Source: Treponema sp. (lineage in GTDB: Bacteria > Spirochaetota > Spirochaetia > Treponematales > Breznakiellaceae). From it: 47,522 nt of DNA. Position numbers and translations under genes: made by a program. The stretch lies in assembly GCA_031255615.1 (NCBI GenBank), contig JAIRSD010000058.1, positions 1 through 47,522 on the forward strand, in the 5' to 3' direction. Of the stretch, positions 15,522 through 25,086 are shown piece by piece; within the stretch, counting starts at the first letter, position 1, and each line of letters starts with the position of its first letter. The notes beneath the pieces are model-generated. The model searched no databases and had not been told where the DNA came from. It worked only from the letters and a program-made list of their open reading frames with translations.

Positions 15522-16202
15522 ATGGCAGAAAAAAACGATGAAAATAGTTTGGATGAAAAGATAACCATCTTTGTCCGGAATAACCGCCGGAAGATATTTG
15601 TTTGTTTCGGGATTACGGTAATTGTTCTTGCTGTCTTTGTGGGCGCCGTTATGATTCGGGATAAGCTGCGGGAGGGGGCAATCAGCCGGGTAGAGGAATT
15701 TACCCGCCGTTATGAGGAACTGCGTTTTAACATCACGGATGAGTCAAACGCGGAAAATGTCGTCGTCCTTATGGAGGAGCTTTCCTCCTTTGCTTCCGGC
15801 AATTCCGGTTATCCGGGCAGCCGGGCTTCTGCCCTCCTTGCCGGCATTCATGGGGACAAGAAGGAATGGGCGGAGGCTGAGCAGGCATGGAGGGATGCGG
15901 CGGACAAGGCGGGAAAGAGTAGTTATTTGGCGCCGGCGGCCCTGTTCAATGCCGCCGCGGCCGCGGAAGAGCAGGGGAAGACCGCCGAGGCGATTGCGCT
16001 GTATACCGAATGTCTTGCCATGTCAGATTCCTTTCCTTCGTCTCCCCGCGCCCAGTTTGCCGTAGGCCGGCTTGAGGAAAAACAGGGGAATAAGGAAAAC
16101 GCGCTGGAAGCCTACCGGACCCTGAGAACCAAATGGCCGAACGATACACTTTGGCGGAATCTGGCCCAATCCCGTATCATCGGCATTGAAGGAGAAGAGT
16201 AG
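15522..16202 (+). CDS. Membrane-anchored TPR-like protein
   Basis: The product (226 residues) starts with an acidic segment, then NNRRKIFVCFGITVIVLAVF and VGAVMI, a single membrane anchor at about residues 22-48 with the positive side inside. The remainder is helical with TPR-like spacing (YLAPAALFNAAAAAEEQGKT, FPSSPRAQFAVGRLEEKQGN). Topology and layout resemble YfgM-like proteins, which assist envelope biogenesis, but sequence similarity alone cannot settle this by eye. A GGAGG at 15506 precedes the ATG by about 11 bases. It is followed directly by the lipoprotein gene. Confidence 0.75.
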   Translation: MAEKNDENSLDEKITIFVRNNRRKIFVCFGITVIVLAVFVGAVMIRDKLREGAISRVEEFTRRYEELRFNITDESNAENVVVLMEELSSFASGNSGYPGSRASALLAGIHGDKKEWAEAEQAWRDAADKAGKSSYLAPAALFNAAAAAEEQGKTAEAIALYTECLAMSDSFPSSPRAQFAVGRLEEKQGNKENALEAYRTLRTKWPNDTLWRNLAQSRIIGIEGEE

Positions 16203-16209
16203 TAATTTA

Positions 16210-17022
16210 ATGGATGGATCGTTTTTTATTAACAAAATTCCTTTATCTGGGTCTTTGCCGTATCCCGGGGAGGGAGGGCGGCGTCTTGCCGTTTTGCCGG
16301 TTTTTTTTCTGGTTTTTTTTCTCGAATCCTGTGGCATAGAATCTTACCACTATCTGCCCCCCGTTCCCTCAAGCAATATTACCAGCAGCCTGAACCAGTT
16401 CGCGACAATCCTCCTTCCCGGCATCAGTTCAAATGATTTTACCCACTTTGCCTTTTATTACCGGATCTATATCAGTTATTCAAACCGCACGGGCTTTTCC
16501 TTGAGTTCCGAGGATCTTCGGGAGATCAATCAAACCCTTTACTCGGATTACTCATATCTCAATCCCTATACCAGTACCACTAATACCACGACGGTAAACA
16601 TAGCTTCCGTCATGAGCAACCGGGGATATCAGCCCCTGTATTTTGAGACATCCTCCGGCGATATTTCCGGCAGTATTCTTAACAATTCCGGAATAGAAAT
16701 TCATCTTGAATTTCCTTCCAACAATACCCCATACCTTCGGATCGGATCGGACAGCTTTCCCCTCAAACGATCCGATGGGGGAGGATCCTTTACGCCGCTT
16801 CCCCCGGACCGGTATTTCCGGAATACCAGCGACTTGAACAATGATGCCAATATCACTACGACTACTAACGCCGATGTGGTTGGACCATCGTCTGGCGGAT
16901 CCGGCATCCGCCACGCCTATGTGTCATTATATATTGTTTCCGCCGGTCTCAACGAACAGACCTATACCCCTATTTTTAGCATCCCAAGTTTCGTCGGTAT
17001 TTTTTTGCTCCCCAACCAATAA
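16210..17022 (+). CDS. Lipoprotein of unknown function
   Basis: I recognise no family. The product (270 residues) has a hydrophobic run LAVLPVFFLVFFLESCG, whose Cys near residue 43 is a plausible lipidation site, after an unusually long positive N-terminus. The mature part is rich in Ser, Thr, Asn and Tyr (INQTLYSDYSYLNPYTSTTN, NNDANITTTTNADVVGPSSG), as in surface-exposed beta-rich proteins. The ATG at 16210 is eight codons downstream of an in-frame TTG at 16186 that lies inside the TPR gene; AAGGAG at 16188 is nearer than ideal to neither. The base composition is more AT-rich than its neighbours, which would fit a fast-evolving surface protein. Confidence 0.65.
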   Translation: MDGSFFINKIPLSGSLPYPGEGGRRLAVLPVFFLVFFLESCGIESYHYLPPVPSSNITSSLNQFATILLPGISSNDFTHFAFYYRIYISYSNRTGFSLSSEDLREINQTLYSDYSYLNPYTSTTNTTTVNIASVMSNRGYQPLYFETSSGDISGSILNNSGIEIHLEFPSNNTPYLRIGSDSFPLKRSDGGGSFTPLPPDRYFRNTSDLNNDANITTTTNADVVGPSSGGSGIRHAYVSLYIVSAGLNEQTYTPIFSIPSFVGIFLLPNQ

Positions 17023-17048
17023 TATAGCGGAATCGGTTTTCTCCTTTC

Positions 17049-17087
17049 CCCCCGGCGAGGCCAGGTCAGTCAGCCGGGGGCTTTCTA
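17049..17087. terminator. Possible two-way terminator between converging genes
   Basis: CCCCCGGC (17049-17056) pairs with GCCGGGGG (17073-17080) over a 16-base loop in the 92-base gap between two convergent genes. The T content after the stem is low, so termination strength is doubtful. Confidence 0.35.
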
Positions 17088-17114
17088 TACTATTCATAAT
17101 GTATATTCTGTCTA

Positions 17115-19505
17115 CTATAATATAGGGTACAAACGGCGGTATACATCAAAATAAGAAAGGCCCCCGTCCGCGGTTTCCCTGCCGCCGGGATCCGCGGCAA
17201 GAACGGCAAGGCGGGTCAAACGGTACAGCGATGAAAGCCGGTTATCGTCGAGGTTTAGACGGAATTCTTTTTCTTTTTCCCGCGGCACTTTCTGCCGGAC
17301 TTTTCCGGGGTACTCGTATTCGGCCCCCCAGAGCAACGAGGAAAGGGAATGTTTCTTTTGGCCGTCAGGGATAAAATAATTTTCCGCCCTGATCAGGCGG
17401 AATCCCGAAGGAAGGTCCCGGTTCAGACGGTCCATAAAGAAAGGCGCCGCAAAAAAAACTTCCGTATCCAGGGCCGCGATCTCGGCCCGTGCGGAAACAC
17501 CCAGAGACAGGGGGGCCGCGATTTCCAGCCTGGGCAGAGGGTTAAAACCGGTGGAATAACGGGCCGGAATATTTCCCCGAAGGAAGGCCATGGAAAAGAC
17601 TTCCACCACGGAAAGATGGGAATGGAATACCGCGACCCCCTGTTTTTCAAAGGCGAAAAGAATTCGCCAGGTTCCGGCCTTCGGCGATCCCCTGGTGCTG
17701 CAATATTCTTTTGTTCCATCTTTTACTTCGTCTTGTATATTATTTTGTACGATTCCCCGCCCGGGGCCGCAGATCCCGCAGGAATGTGTACATTTTTCCG
17801 AACAAGGTAAAGTAAAAACACTTTCATCAGAACGGAGAGCTTCGGCGTTAAGGTAATCCCCCCGCAGGCCGGTTTTGATAAAATTCCAGGGGAGACTCCC
17901 CTCCCCTTCCTTCCAACCGCGGAGAATTCTGGACAAATGGCCGGAATATTTTCCCAAAAGAAGATCCTGCCAAATATCCTTACGAATACTATCCTGCCAG
18001 GCATCAAGCCGGCAGCCCCGGCGCCAGGCATCTTCAATGAGACCCGCGGTATCCGCATCCCCCCGGCTTATCATCCCTTCAATAAGGGAAACCAGCGGAT
18101 CTGAAACGCTTACCCGATGGCCCATACTCCTTAGTCCGCCGCGGATCTGCTCCAAAATCTTCCGGGCCTCCTCAATTCCAATCTGAGGAGCCCATTGATA
18201 GGGGGTATGGGGTTTAGGAACAAAAACCCCCACATTGATGTTAAAGTGCATCCCCGTCCTGCGGGACGCTTCCCGAATAAAAGTTATAATTTCCGCCGCC
18301 TCATCATCGGAAAAAGAATGGGCAGGAAGCCCGACCATAAAATAGAACTTGGCCCCCCGCCAACCGTTTCTCCGGGCCTTCCCCAGAATCGTGGTAACAC
18401 TGTCCAGGGAGACTTCCTTATTGACGGCCGCCTGCCGGGATTCTCCAGGGGTTTCCACTGCGAAGGTAAGTCCGCCCTTACGGACCGCCGAGATCTTTTC
18501 CAAAAGGGGAAGAGAAAAAGACGAAACCCGCAGGGAAGGAAGCTGGAAAGACACATGGGCATTTGAGAAGGATTCACAAAGGGAATCTACCAAGGGAACC
18601 AGATGCCGGAAATCGCCGCTGGAAAGAGAGGAAAGGCTTATCTCCCGATACCCCCCCCGGCGGATAAAATCTTCCGTTTCTTTTAGGATCACGGCGGTGC
18701 TTTTTTGGCGCATCGGGCGATACCAGAATCCCGCATGGCAGAAACGGCAGCCATTAGGACAGCCCCGCATTATTTCGACCGATCCATGATGCTGGACAAC
18801 CTTCATGCTGGGGACGGGAAAAACCGCCGCTCCGACCGGACGGGCGGAAAAATCCCAGTCGATTCCCCGCAGGACTTCTTTTTTCCCCGGAATCCATATC
18901 GAGGGGTGGGCCGACAAAAGAGCTAGAGATTTTTCCCGGTTTCCCTTTAGGACCGCCAGCTTTTTCGCAAGTTCAAAAAAACCGGCCTCCGCTTCCCCTA
19001 TCCAAAAAGCGTCGATAAACGCGGCATAGGGCAGCGGGTTGGAAACGCAGGGCCCCCCCATGATGACGAGAGGATCCCCTCCCCTCCGGTCTTCCCGGTG
19101 AATAGGAATACCTCCCAAATCCAATATGGTAAGCACCGAGGTAATCCCCAGTTCGTAACCCAGGGTAAAGAGAAGGGCGTCCAGTTTCTTTAAGGGGATT
19201 CCCGTATCCAGGCCGTAAAGGAGTACAGATCGTTCCCGTAAAAGGGCTTCAAAATCCGGGGCCGGGGCAAAGACCCGGTCGCAGGAAATATCTTCCAGAG
19301 CATTCAGACGATTGTAGAGGATCCGCAGAGCCTGGTTTGACATGCCGATCTCGTACAGATCGGGGAAGGCAACGGCGGTCTGAAAAGGCGCGTCGGAACG
19401 GGCTAGTATGCCGTACTCGCCGCCGACGTAACGGGCCGGCATTTCCACGCCGAGCATGGCCTCCCCCAGGGCCCGGACCGGATCAATGATTGTACCGGCG
19501 GACAT
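17115..19505 (-). CDS. Radical-SAM protein with C-terminal DUF2344 domain
   Basis: The product (796 residues) joins a B12-binding-like N-terminal part (about 40-180), a radical-SAM core (about 235-480) and a DUF2344-type C-terminal domain (about 608-796); the first two correspond to TIGR03960 and the last to TIGR03936, which are often separate neighbouring genes or fused like this. The [4Fe-4S] site is RGCPNGCRFCHAG (about 245-257). A further Cys group, CSEKCTHSCGICG, lies near residue 571. The substrate is unknown; an RNA-modification role has been suggested for related proteins and is not proven here. The start ATG at 19505 lies inside the end of rodA, so it is translated from the same mRNA. 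Confidence 0.85.
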   Translation of the reverse strand: MSAGTIIDPVRALGEAMLGVEMPARYVGGEYGILARSDAPFQTAVAFPDLYEIGMSNQALRILYNRLNALEDISCDRVFAPAPDFEALLRERSVLLYGLDTGIPLKKLDALLFTLGYELGITSVLTILDLGGIPIHREDRRGGDPLVIMGGPCVSNPLPYAAFIDAFWIGEAEAGFFELAKKLAVLKGNREKSLALLSAHPSIWIPGKKEVLRGIDWDFSARPVGAAVFPVPSMKVVQHHGSVEIMRGCPNGCRFCHAGFWYRPMRQKSTAVILKETEDFIRRGGYREISLSSLSSGDFRHLVPLVDSLCESFSNAHVSFQLPSLRVSSFSLPLLEKISAVRKGGLTFAVETPGESRQAAVNKEVSLDSVTTILGKARRNGWRGAKFYFMVGLPAHSFSDDEAAEIITFIREASRRTGMHFNINVGVFVPKPHTPYQWAPQIGIEEARKILEQIRGGLRSMGHRVSVSDPLVSLIEGMISRGDADTAGLIEDAWRRGCRLDAWQDSIRKDIWQDLLLGKYSGHLSRILRGWKEGEGSLPWNFIKTGLRGDYLNAEALRSDESVFTLPCSEKCTHSCGICGPGRGIVQNNIQDEVKDGTKEYCSTRGSPKAGTWRILFAFEKQGVAVFHSHLSVVEVFSMAFLRGNIPARYSTGFNPLPRLEIAAPLSLGVSARAEIAALDTEVFFAAPFFMDRLNRDLPSGFRLIRAENYFIPDGQKKHSLSSLLWGAEYEYPGKVRQKVPREKEKEFRLNLDDNRLSSLYRLTRLAVLAADPGGRETADGGLSYFDVYRRLYPIL

Positions 19506-20793
19506 ATACGCTCAAAGCAAGACCCAAACCAGTCATGGCGGAAATGACCGCTGACCCGCCGTAGGACATGAAAAGCAGGGGTATTCCGGTGATTGGCATT
19601 ATCCCCATGGTCATTCCTACGTTAATAAGAAAGTGAAAGATATACATCCCCGCGAGACCCGCCGCGATGTAGGCGCCAAAGGAATCGGCGGTGGTTTTCA
19701 CGATCCTTAGCAGCCTTAGGCAGATAAGGAGGAATAGGGCAAATACCAGGAGTCCCCCCAGGAATCCCCATTCTTCGGTAAAAATGGAAAAAATAAAATC
19801 CGTACTTTGTTGAGGCAAAAAACGGTAGTGGCTCTGGGTACCCTGAAGGTAGCCTTTTCCCACCAATCCGCCGGAACCTATGGCCGTAACGGACTGAATA
19901 ATATTCCAGCCCGCCCCCTGGGGATCTACGTTGGGGTTCAAGAACACGATGAGCCGCATGATCTGGTAATCTTTGAGTACATAGCGGGCAACAAAAGACA
20001 TTCCAAGGGACAAAATTACCACCATGGATCCGTAGAGAATCCAAAAGAAGTAACGTTTTCGGTAACGTAGAAAACCAATAAGGGCAATGACCGCGATAAA
20101 TCCAAGAGCAACCATGGTGCTAAGAACAAACCGGGGATTTGAGAGAATTTCCAGAGAAGGCATGGCGTTTTGCATGATATACCGCTGCCATAAAGGCAAG
20201 ACCATGAAAATACCGGTAATACTGATACAGGCTATCAGAAAAAAGATATACCGCATGGATACGCCGGCAATGAAAGTCATGGAGAAAAGTATGGGGATGA
20301 AAACAAGAGATGTCCCAAAATCAGGCTGAAGAAGGATGATACCCATAGGAATCAGAACAATGATACAGGAAACCAGAAAACGGGAAAATCCGCCGGGGGA
20401 ACGGCGGGTATCATCCAAGTAGCGGGCGAGAAATAGGATGGTAGTGATCTTGGCAAATTCCGAAGGTTGAATTCCGAAAGCGCCTACCCCTATCCATGAT
20501 CGGGCGCCGTTTACCAGTTTTCCAAAGAGGCAGGTATAAACCAGGAGAACTAGGATGCCAAGGTAAAGGTAAAGTGTAATCTCCCTGAATCGGCGGTAAT
20601 TGACCATGGAAAGGAACAGGGCGATCAGCAAACCCACGGCAGACCATAGAATCTGCCGTATATATTCCTGGGAAACAAGGACCCCCGTGGAGGTAATTGC
20701 GGAAGAATAAATAAACAGTATCCCAAAAACGGAGAGAACCACGGCAGCCAGGAGCAGAAAATAGTCAATCTCCAATAGATCCCGGATTCTCAC
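19483..20793 (-). CDS. rodA: Rod-shape peptidoglycan polymerase RodA
   Basis: The product (436 residues) is a SEDS-family glycosyltransferase with about ten membrane segments that polymerises lipid II for lateral wall growth. Family landmarks are GARSWIGVGAFGIQPSEFAK (about 96-115, with the conserved RSWI..G and QPSE), LIPMGIILLQPDFGTSLVFI, GSGGLVGKGYLQGTQSHYRF and FIFSIFTEEWGFLGG. The C-terminal GIMPITGIPLLFMSYGGSAV is diagnostic. It overlaps mrdA by four bases and the downstream radical-SAM gene by 23 bases. It works together with the penicillin-binding protein encoded just before it. Confidence 0.95.
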   Translation of the reverse strand: MRIRDLLEIDYFLLLAAVVLSVFGILFIYSSAITSTGVLVSQEYIRQILWSAVGLLIALFLSMVNYRRFREITLYLYLGILVLLVYTCLFGKLVNGARSWIGVGAFGIQPSEFAKITTILFLARYLDDTRRSPGGFSRFLVSCIIVLIPMGIILLQPDFGTSLVFIPILFSMTFIAGVSMRYIFFLIACISITGIFMVLPLWQRYIMQNAMPSLEILSNPRFVLSTMVALGFIAVIALIGFLRYRKRYFFWILYGSMVVILSLGMSFVARYVLKDYQIMRLIVFLNPNVDPQGAGWNIIQSVTAIGSGGLVGKGYLQGTQSHYRFLPQQSTDFIFSIFTEEWGFLGGLLVFALFLLICLRLLRIVKTTADSFGAYIAAGLAGMYIFHFLINVGMTMGIMPITGIPLLFMSYGGSAVISAMTGLGLALSVYVRRYNH

Positions 20794-22670
20794 TCACGCC
20801 TCCCCTGGACCGGCATGAGGTACTGGAGTCCCAGGGCAGCCACTGCCTCCTCGTAGCTTTGACGGGCAAATATCCCTTGAAAGATAATCGCCGAAGCATA
20901 GGGGGCCCACCATTCCCAAGTATTTGCGGCTTCCACGATAAGGGAAACGACAATCTGTTCCTCGATGGATTCGGCATCGTAGGGGGCGTAAGCGGCGAAC
21001 CAAGAATGCCAACGATCCTGTAATCCCACCTCGCCGGTACCGGTCTTTCCGGCGATTTTCACAGTTCGAATATCCAGGGGGAATCGGGCAGTCCCCTCGC
21101 TAATGACACCCCGCATATCCCGTTTTACGGCCTCGAATACTTTTTGATCAATATTGCTTTCATGGAGTAACTCCGGAAGGACATTCCGTTCTATGGCGCC
21201 GGAAATAGGATCTCGTACTTCTTTAAGTAAATGGGGTTTGTACACTTTACCCTCATTAACTACCATGGATACCATGTTGGCCATCTGTATGGGGGTTACA
21301 AGGGTATAGCCCTGGCCGATGGACATATTCATCGTGTCCCCCCCCAGCCACCGGTCATGGTAACGCCGTTCCTTCCACTGGGGGGTTGGAAGAAACCCGG
21401 AAATTTCTCCCGGAATATCGATCCCCGTAACTTCGCCCAGCCCGTAATCCATGGCATAAGATACGATCCGTTCCACCCCCAGGTAATCTCTGCCCACATT
21501 CCAGTAGTATATATCGCAGGATTGGGCCATGGCCTGATGCAGATTAAGCCTCCCGTGGCCGGGACGCCTGATATGGCACCGCCACTGTCGATCCCCGTAG
21601 CTGATTTCCCCCTGGCAATCCACGACCTGCTCAGGAGGAAAGACGTTTTCCGCCAGAATTCCCGTGGTCATAACGATCTTAAAGGTGGAAGCAGGAGGGT
21701 AATTTGACTGGATAGCCCGGTTTAGGAAAGGTTTATCGGGATTGTTGCTTAATTCCTGATATTCGGTGCCGCTGTCGCTCCGGTTAAATATGTTGGGATC
21801 GTACCAGGGATAAGAAACCATGGCAAGAATTTCCCCTGTGGCGGGCCGCATGACCACAACAGCCCCAATGCGGGGGCCCAGGGCTTTCTCCGCCAGGGTC
21901 TGAATTGACCGGTCGATGGTAAGGACCAGATTCTTACCCATCTGCGGGACTTCCCTAATGTTGACGTTATTCCCTCCGATACGGCGTCCACGAACATCTA
22001 CGGTACGAGTTTCCTGCCCCCTTTTCCCCCTTAAAATCTCATCATACTGCCGTTCTATTCCCGCCTTGCCGATAACATCTCCCTGCTGATAACCCCGGTT
22101 GTAAAGCATGGTAAGTTCGTCTCTGGTGATGTCGCCCACATAACCCAAAATATGGGAAAGGCTTCTCGAATCCCCGTAGTTCCTCATGGGTTTCGACTGC
22201 CATGAAACCCCCGGCAGAGCATCCGCATTCTCCGCCAGGACAGCGATAACGGGAAGGTTTACATTAACAGCAATTTCAACGGGTTGGTAAAGATGGTAAT
22301 ACTGGGGGGGGATTTTACGTTCTATCTGTTCCCGATCTATCTCCAGTATCGCGGCGACACGCTCGAACAGATTTTTAATTTCGTTTTGCGGAACTTCGGC
22401 GGGAGTGATACTGACAGCAAAAGAATCGGTATTCAGTACCAGAGGCTGATCGAAGGAACGATCGAATATTTCACCCCGTTGGGCGGGAATCATGGTAGTT
22501 CTGCGGGAAATATTTTGGGCCCGGGAACGATAGAGTTCTCCGCTCAATATTTGCATGGCGAAAAGCCGAACCGTATAAAAGACAAATATGGCGACGAACA
22601 GTATCCGCAGCAGACGTATCCGCTTTTCACTGCGGTCTGCGACATTTTCTTCTTTTTCAACGGGAGGCAT
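20790..22670 (-). CDS. mrdA: Penicillin-binding protein 2, transpeptidase
   Basis: The product (626 residues) cross-links new peptidoglycan strands in the periplasm. It has one N-terminal membrane anchor (LLRILFVAIFVFYTVRLFAM, about 19-38), a dimerisation domain with RGEIFDR (about 64-70) and the transpeptidase domain. The active-site motifs are visible: STFK with the nucleophilic Ser near residue 327, SCD near 388, and KTGTGE near 545. The length is normal. The gene overlaps mreD by 14 bases and rodA by four, so these products are made together as the elongasome pair. Confidence 0.95.
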   Translation of the reverse strand: MPPVEKEENVADRSEKRIRLLRILFVAIFVFYTVRLFAMQILSGELYRSRAQNISRRTTMIPAQRGEIFDRSFDQPLVLNTDSFAVSITPAEVPQNEIKNLFERVAAILEIDREQIERKIPPQYYHLYQPVEIAVNVNLPVIAVLAENADALPGVSWQSKPMRNYGDSRSLSHILGYVGDITRDELTMLYNRGYQQGDVIGKAGIERQYDEILRGKRGQETRTVDVRGRRIGGNNVNIREVPQMGKNLVLTIDRSIQTLAEKALGPRIGAVVVMRPATGEILAMVSYPWYDPNIFNRSDSGTEYQELSNNPDKPFLNRAIQSNYPPASTFKIVMTTGILAENVFPPEQVVDCQGEISYGDRQWRCHIRRPGHGRLNLHQAMAQSCDIYYWNVGRDYLGVERIVSYAMDYGLGEVTGIDIPGEISGFLPTPQWKERRYHDRWLGGDTMNMSIGQGYTLVTPIQMANMVSMVVNEGKVYKPHLLKEVRDPISGAIERNVLPELLHESNIDQKVFEAVKRDMRGVISEGTARFPLDIRTVKIAGKTGTGEVGLQDRWHSWFAAYAPYDAESIEEQIVVSLIVEAANTWEWWAPYASAIIFQGIFARQSYEEAVAALGLQYLMPVQGRRE

Positions 22671-23172
22671 CAGACGCCGCCTTTCCTACCAGGAGGGGCT
22701 GGAATAATTTTAGCAAGCCAAAGAGTAGCGGGGCGCTAAGGCTGTTAAACATGAGTTCTATCCAAAGGGTTGGGGAAACCAGCGGATAATAAGGAACCGC
22801 TCCTGCCAGGAGGAGGTGGAGTAGAAAAAGCATAAGGGCCTTGGACAGGGTTGCCGTGGCGCAGAGAGCCATGGGAAGAAAGAAGGCATCAAGAAAAAAG
22901 GTGCCTTTTAATAATCCTACTGAGGCCCCTATGATGGTACGGAGAAGACAATGCAAACCCAAAGGGGCGTTGGAAATGAAATCCAGGATAAGGCCGGAAA
23001 AAAAACCTGTAACCTGGCCGGTCATGATACCGTTCACATAGGCGCTGTAGACAAGGATCCCCAAGGCAAGATCCGGAACTGTGTGATACGGGGCGATTCG
23101 ACGGAACAAGGTCGATTGAAGCAAAGCGGCGGCCAGGGAAAAGACGGCGGCCCAGCCTACGTTCTTAGCCAT
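22657..23172 (-). CDS. mreD: Rod-shape-determining membrane protein MreD
   Basis: The product (171 residues) is a small hydrophobic protein with about five membrane segments (WAAVFSLAAALLQSTLFRRI, LALGILVYSAYVNGIMTGQV, FFLPMALCATATLSKALMLF). The N-terminal S.aaallQstlf pattern and GFFSGLILDFISNAPLGLHC fit MreD. It links the elongasome components in the membrane. Identification rests as much on its place between mreC and mrdA as on sequence, because the family is weakly conserved. It overlaps mreC by eight bases. Confidence 0.85.
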   Translation of the reverse strand: MAKNVGWAAVFSLAAALLQSTLFRRIAPYHTVPDLALGILVYSAYVNGIMTGQVTGFFSGLILDFISNAPLGLHCLLRTIIGASVGLLKGTFFLDAFFLPMALCATATLSKALMLFLLHLLLAGAVPYYPLVSPTLWIELMFNSLSAPLLFGLLKLFQPLLVGKAASDASR

Positions 23173-24028
23173 CCCGATCCTCTTTTCCGATTACAAACAC
23201 ATATTCCAGTCGGGAGAAGTCGATGGCGCTTTCCACTTCAACTTCCATGGATATCTCGTCTTCCTGGTAGTGAATAAGGCTTACCCGCCCTATGGTGATT
23301 CCTCCAGGATAGACCCCCCCCATCCCGTTGGTGACGATTAGATCTCCCGTGTTAATCTCGTCCCGGGCCCGTTTCCGGATGAACCGCATTCGCAGAGGAA
23401 TGTCGGGACTCCCCTGTCCTTCCACAATACCGTCATACCGTGACACGGAGAACCGGGAAGCGATAAAGGAACTGGCGTCATAAACAGGCATTACCAGACT
23501 TTCGAACTGGCCGGTTTGAATTACCTTGCCCACCAGACCCTGAACGCCGTTCTGCCAGGCTATCACCGTCATATTGTTTTCTATCCCCGCATACCTGCCC
23601 TTGTTGATCACCAGGGCGGAAAAAAGATTGTCCGGGTCTCTGCCGATGAATTCCGCGGGGATATGGCGGTAGTTAAGGGATTGGGAGAATTCCAACTGCT
23701 CCCGCAATCGGAGATTCTCCTGCCGTATCTCCGCGGCGGTCCGTTCAAGCTGTTCGTAACGGGCTACCCGGTCGGTTAACTCCGTAAATTCCCGTCGCAG
23801 GCTGGCCAGTTCCTGAATAGAAAGGATGGTATGGGAAATCAGGGAACTTAACTCATGCATCCCTCCCCGCATACCGGAAAAGAAACTAAGCCCTATATCT
23901 TTTACACTAACGACAAAGCTACGAGTAGAAAAAAGGAGCAACGAAAACGAAAATATTACCAGGGCGGCGAAGACATAGGAACTTATTCTTGAATCAGTCC
24001 TTGTCCTCTTTTTTTCCTTGATTGCCAT
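23165..24028 (-). CDS. mreC: Rod-shape-determining protein MreC
   Basis: The product (287 residues) has a positively charged start, one membrane anchor (YVFAALVIFSFSLLLFS, about 18-34), a coiled coil (ELASLRREFTELTDRVARYE and following, about 70-110) and the periplasmic beta domain with HIPAEFIGRDPDNLFSALVI, INKGRYAGIENNMTV, VTNGMGGVYPGGITIGRV. It scaffolds PBP2 and RodA in the periplasm and connects them with MreB. It follows mreB after seven bases. Confidence 0.94.
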   Translation of the reverse strand: MAIKEKKRTRTDSRISSYVFAALVIFSFSLLLFSTRSFVVSVKDIGLSFFSGMRGGMHELSSLISHTILSIQELASLRREFTELTDRVARYEQLERTAAEIRQENLRLREQLEFSQSLNYRHIPAEFIGRDPDNLFSALVINKGRYAGIENNMTVIAWQNGVQGLVGKVIQTGQFESLVMPVYDASSFIASRFSVSRYDGIVEGQGSPDIPLRMRFIRKRARDEINTGDLIVTNGMGGVYPGGITIGRVSLIHYQEDEISMEVEVESAIDFSRLEYVFVIGKEDRDG

Positions 24029-24035
24029 ACCCCTT

Positions 24036-25064
24036 TTAACCGTTCAAGTTATCATAGATACTACGGGTATTATCAAAACCTCTGGCATATTCAAAGTACT
24101 TCCCCGCCCCCAAGGCGACGCAGTCCAGAGGAGACTCTGCCAGAATTACCGGCACTCCAGTCTCCTTTCCGATAAGTTTATCCAGACCTTTGAGCAGGGA
24201 TCCGCCGCCGGTCATCACAATACCCCGTTCGACAATATCCGCCGCCAGTTCGGGCGGAGTTTTCCCCAGGGTAGCTTTGATTTCTTCCACTATTTGAGTA
24301 ATGGGATCGTGCAGGGCATCCCGCACTTCCACGGAATCTATCTCCAAACGTCTGGGCAGACCGGTGATGTTATCCGTACCCCTGATCTCAATCTTCTCGA
24401 TAGTCTTGTCCGGGGAGGCATTGCCGATTTCAATTTTAAGCCGTTCCGCGGTCTGTTCCCCAATGGTAAGGTTATGGACGCTTCTGACGTGCTTCATAAT
24501 GGCCTCGTTGAACTCATCCCCCCCCAGGCGTATGGCGTTGGTTACTACCATACCCCCCAGGGAAATAACGGAAATTTCCGTAGTTCCCCCGCCGATATCA
24601 CAGATCATGTGGCCCGCGGGCTCAAAAATCGGGATTCCCGCCCCAATCGCCGCAGCCCGGCTTTCTTCTATAACGATGACTTCCCGCGCCCCCGATTTAT
24701 AGGCGCTTTCCTCCACCGCCCGGCGTTCTACCTCGGTAATACAGGACGGAATACCGATAACCATCCGGGGCTTAACAAAATGATACCGGGGCAGGGCCTT
24801 GGAGATAAAAAAACGCATCATCTTTTCCGTTGATTCTAAATCCGCGATAACCCCGTCCCGCAGGGGCCGGATGGCGATAATGTCCTCCGGGGTTTTCCAT
24901 AACATCCGTTTCGCGTCGGCCCCGACTGCTACCACCTTCTTGGTACCCCGCTCGACGGCTACTACCGAAGGTTCATTGAGTACAATGCCTTTTCCCCGTA
25001 TGAAGATTAGGGTATTACAGGTCCCCAAATCTATGCCAATATCCGAAGAATTTCTTCCAAACAT
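24036..25064 (-). CDS. mreB: Actin-like cell-shape protein MreB
   Basis: The product (342 residues) is a bacterial actin that forms membrane-bound filaments and orients wall synthesis. ATP-binding motifs are [20 protein letters not shown] (phosphate 1), [20 protein letters not shown] (phosphate 2, about 150-170) and the adenosine motif [15 protein letters not shown]. The open frame extends to 25100, but the ATG at 25064 ([14 protein letters not shown]) is the family start and has GGGGGACGAG before it. In helical spirochaetes MreB is expected to act with PBP2 and RodA in side-wall growth; the operon here supports that. Confidence 0.96.
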   Translation of the reverse strand: MFGRNSSDIGIDLGTCNTLIFIRGKGIVLNEPSVVAVERGTKKVVAVGADAKRMLWKTPEDIIAIRPLRDGVIADLESTEKMMRFFISKALPRYHFVKPRMVIGIPSCITEVERRAVEESAYKSGAREVIVIEESRAAAIGAGIPIFEPAGHMICDIGGGTTEISVISLGGMVVTNAIRLGGDEFNEAIMKHVRSVHNLTIGEQTAERLKIEIGNASPDKTIEKIEIRGTDNITGLPRRLEIDSVEVRDALHDPITQIVEEIKATLGKTPPELAADIVERGIVMTGGGSLLKGLDKLIGKETGVPVILAESPLDCVALGAGKYFEYARGFDNTRSIYDNLNG

Positions 25065-25086
25065 GCTCGTCCCCCAAATCTCCGTT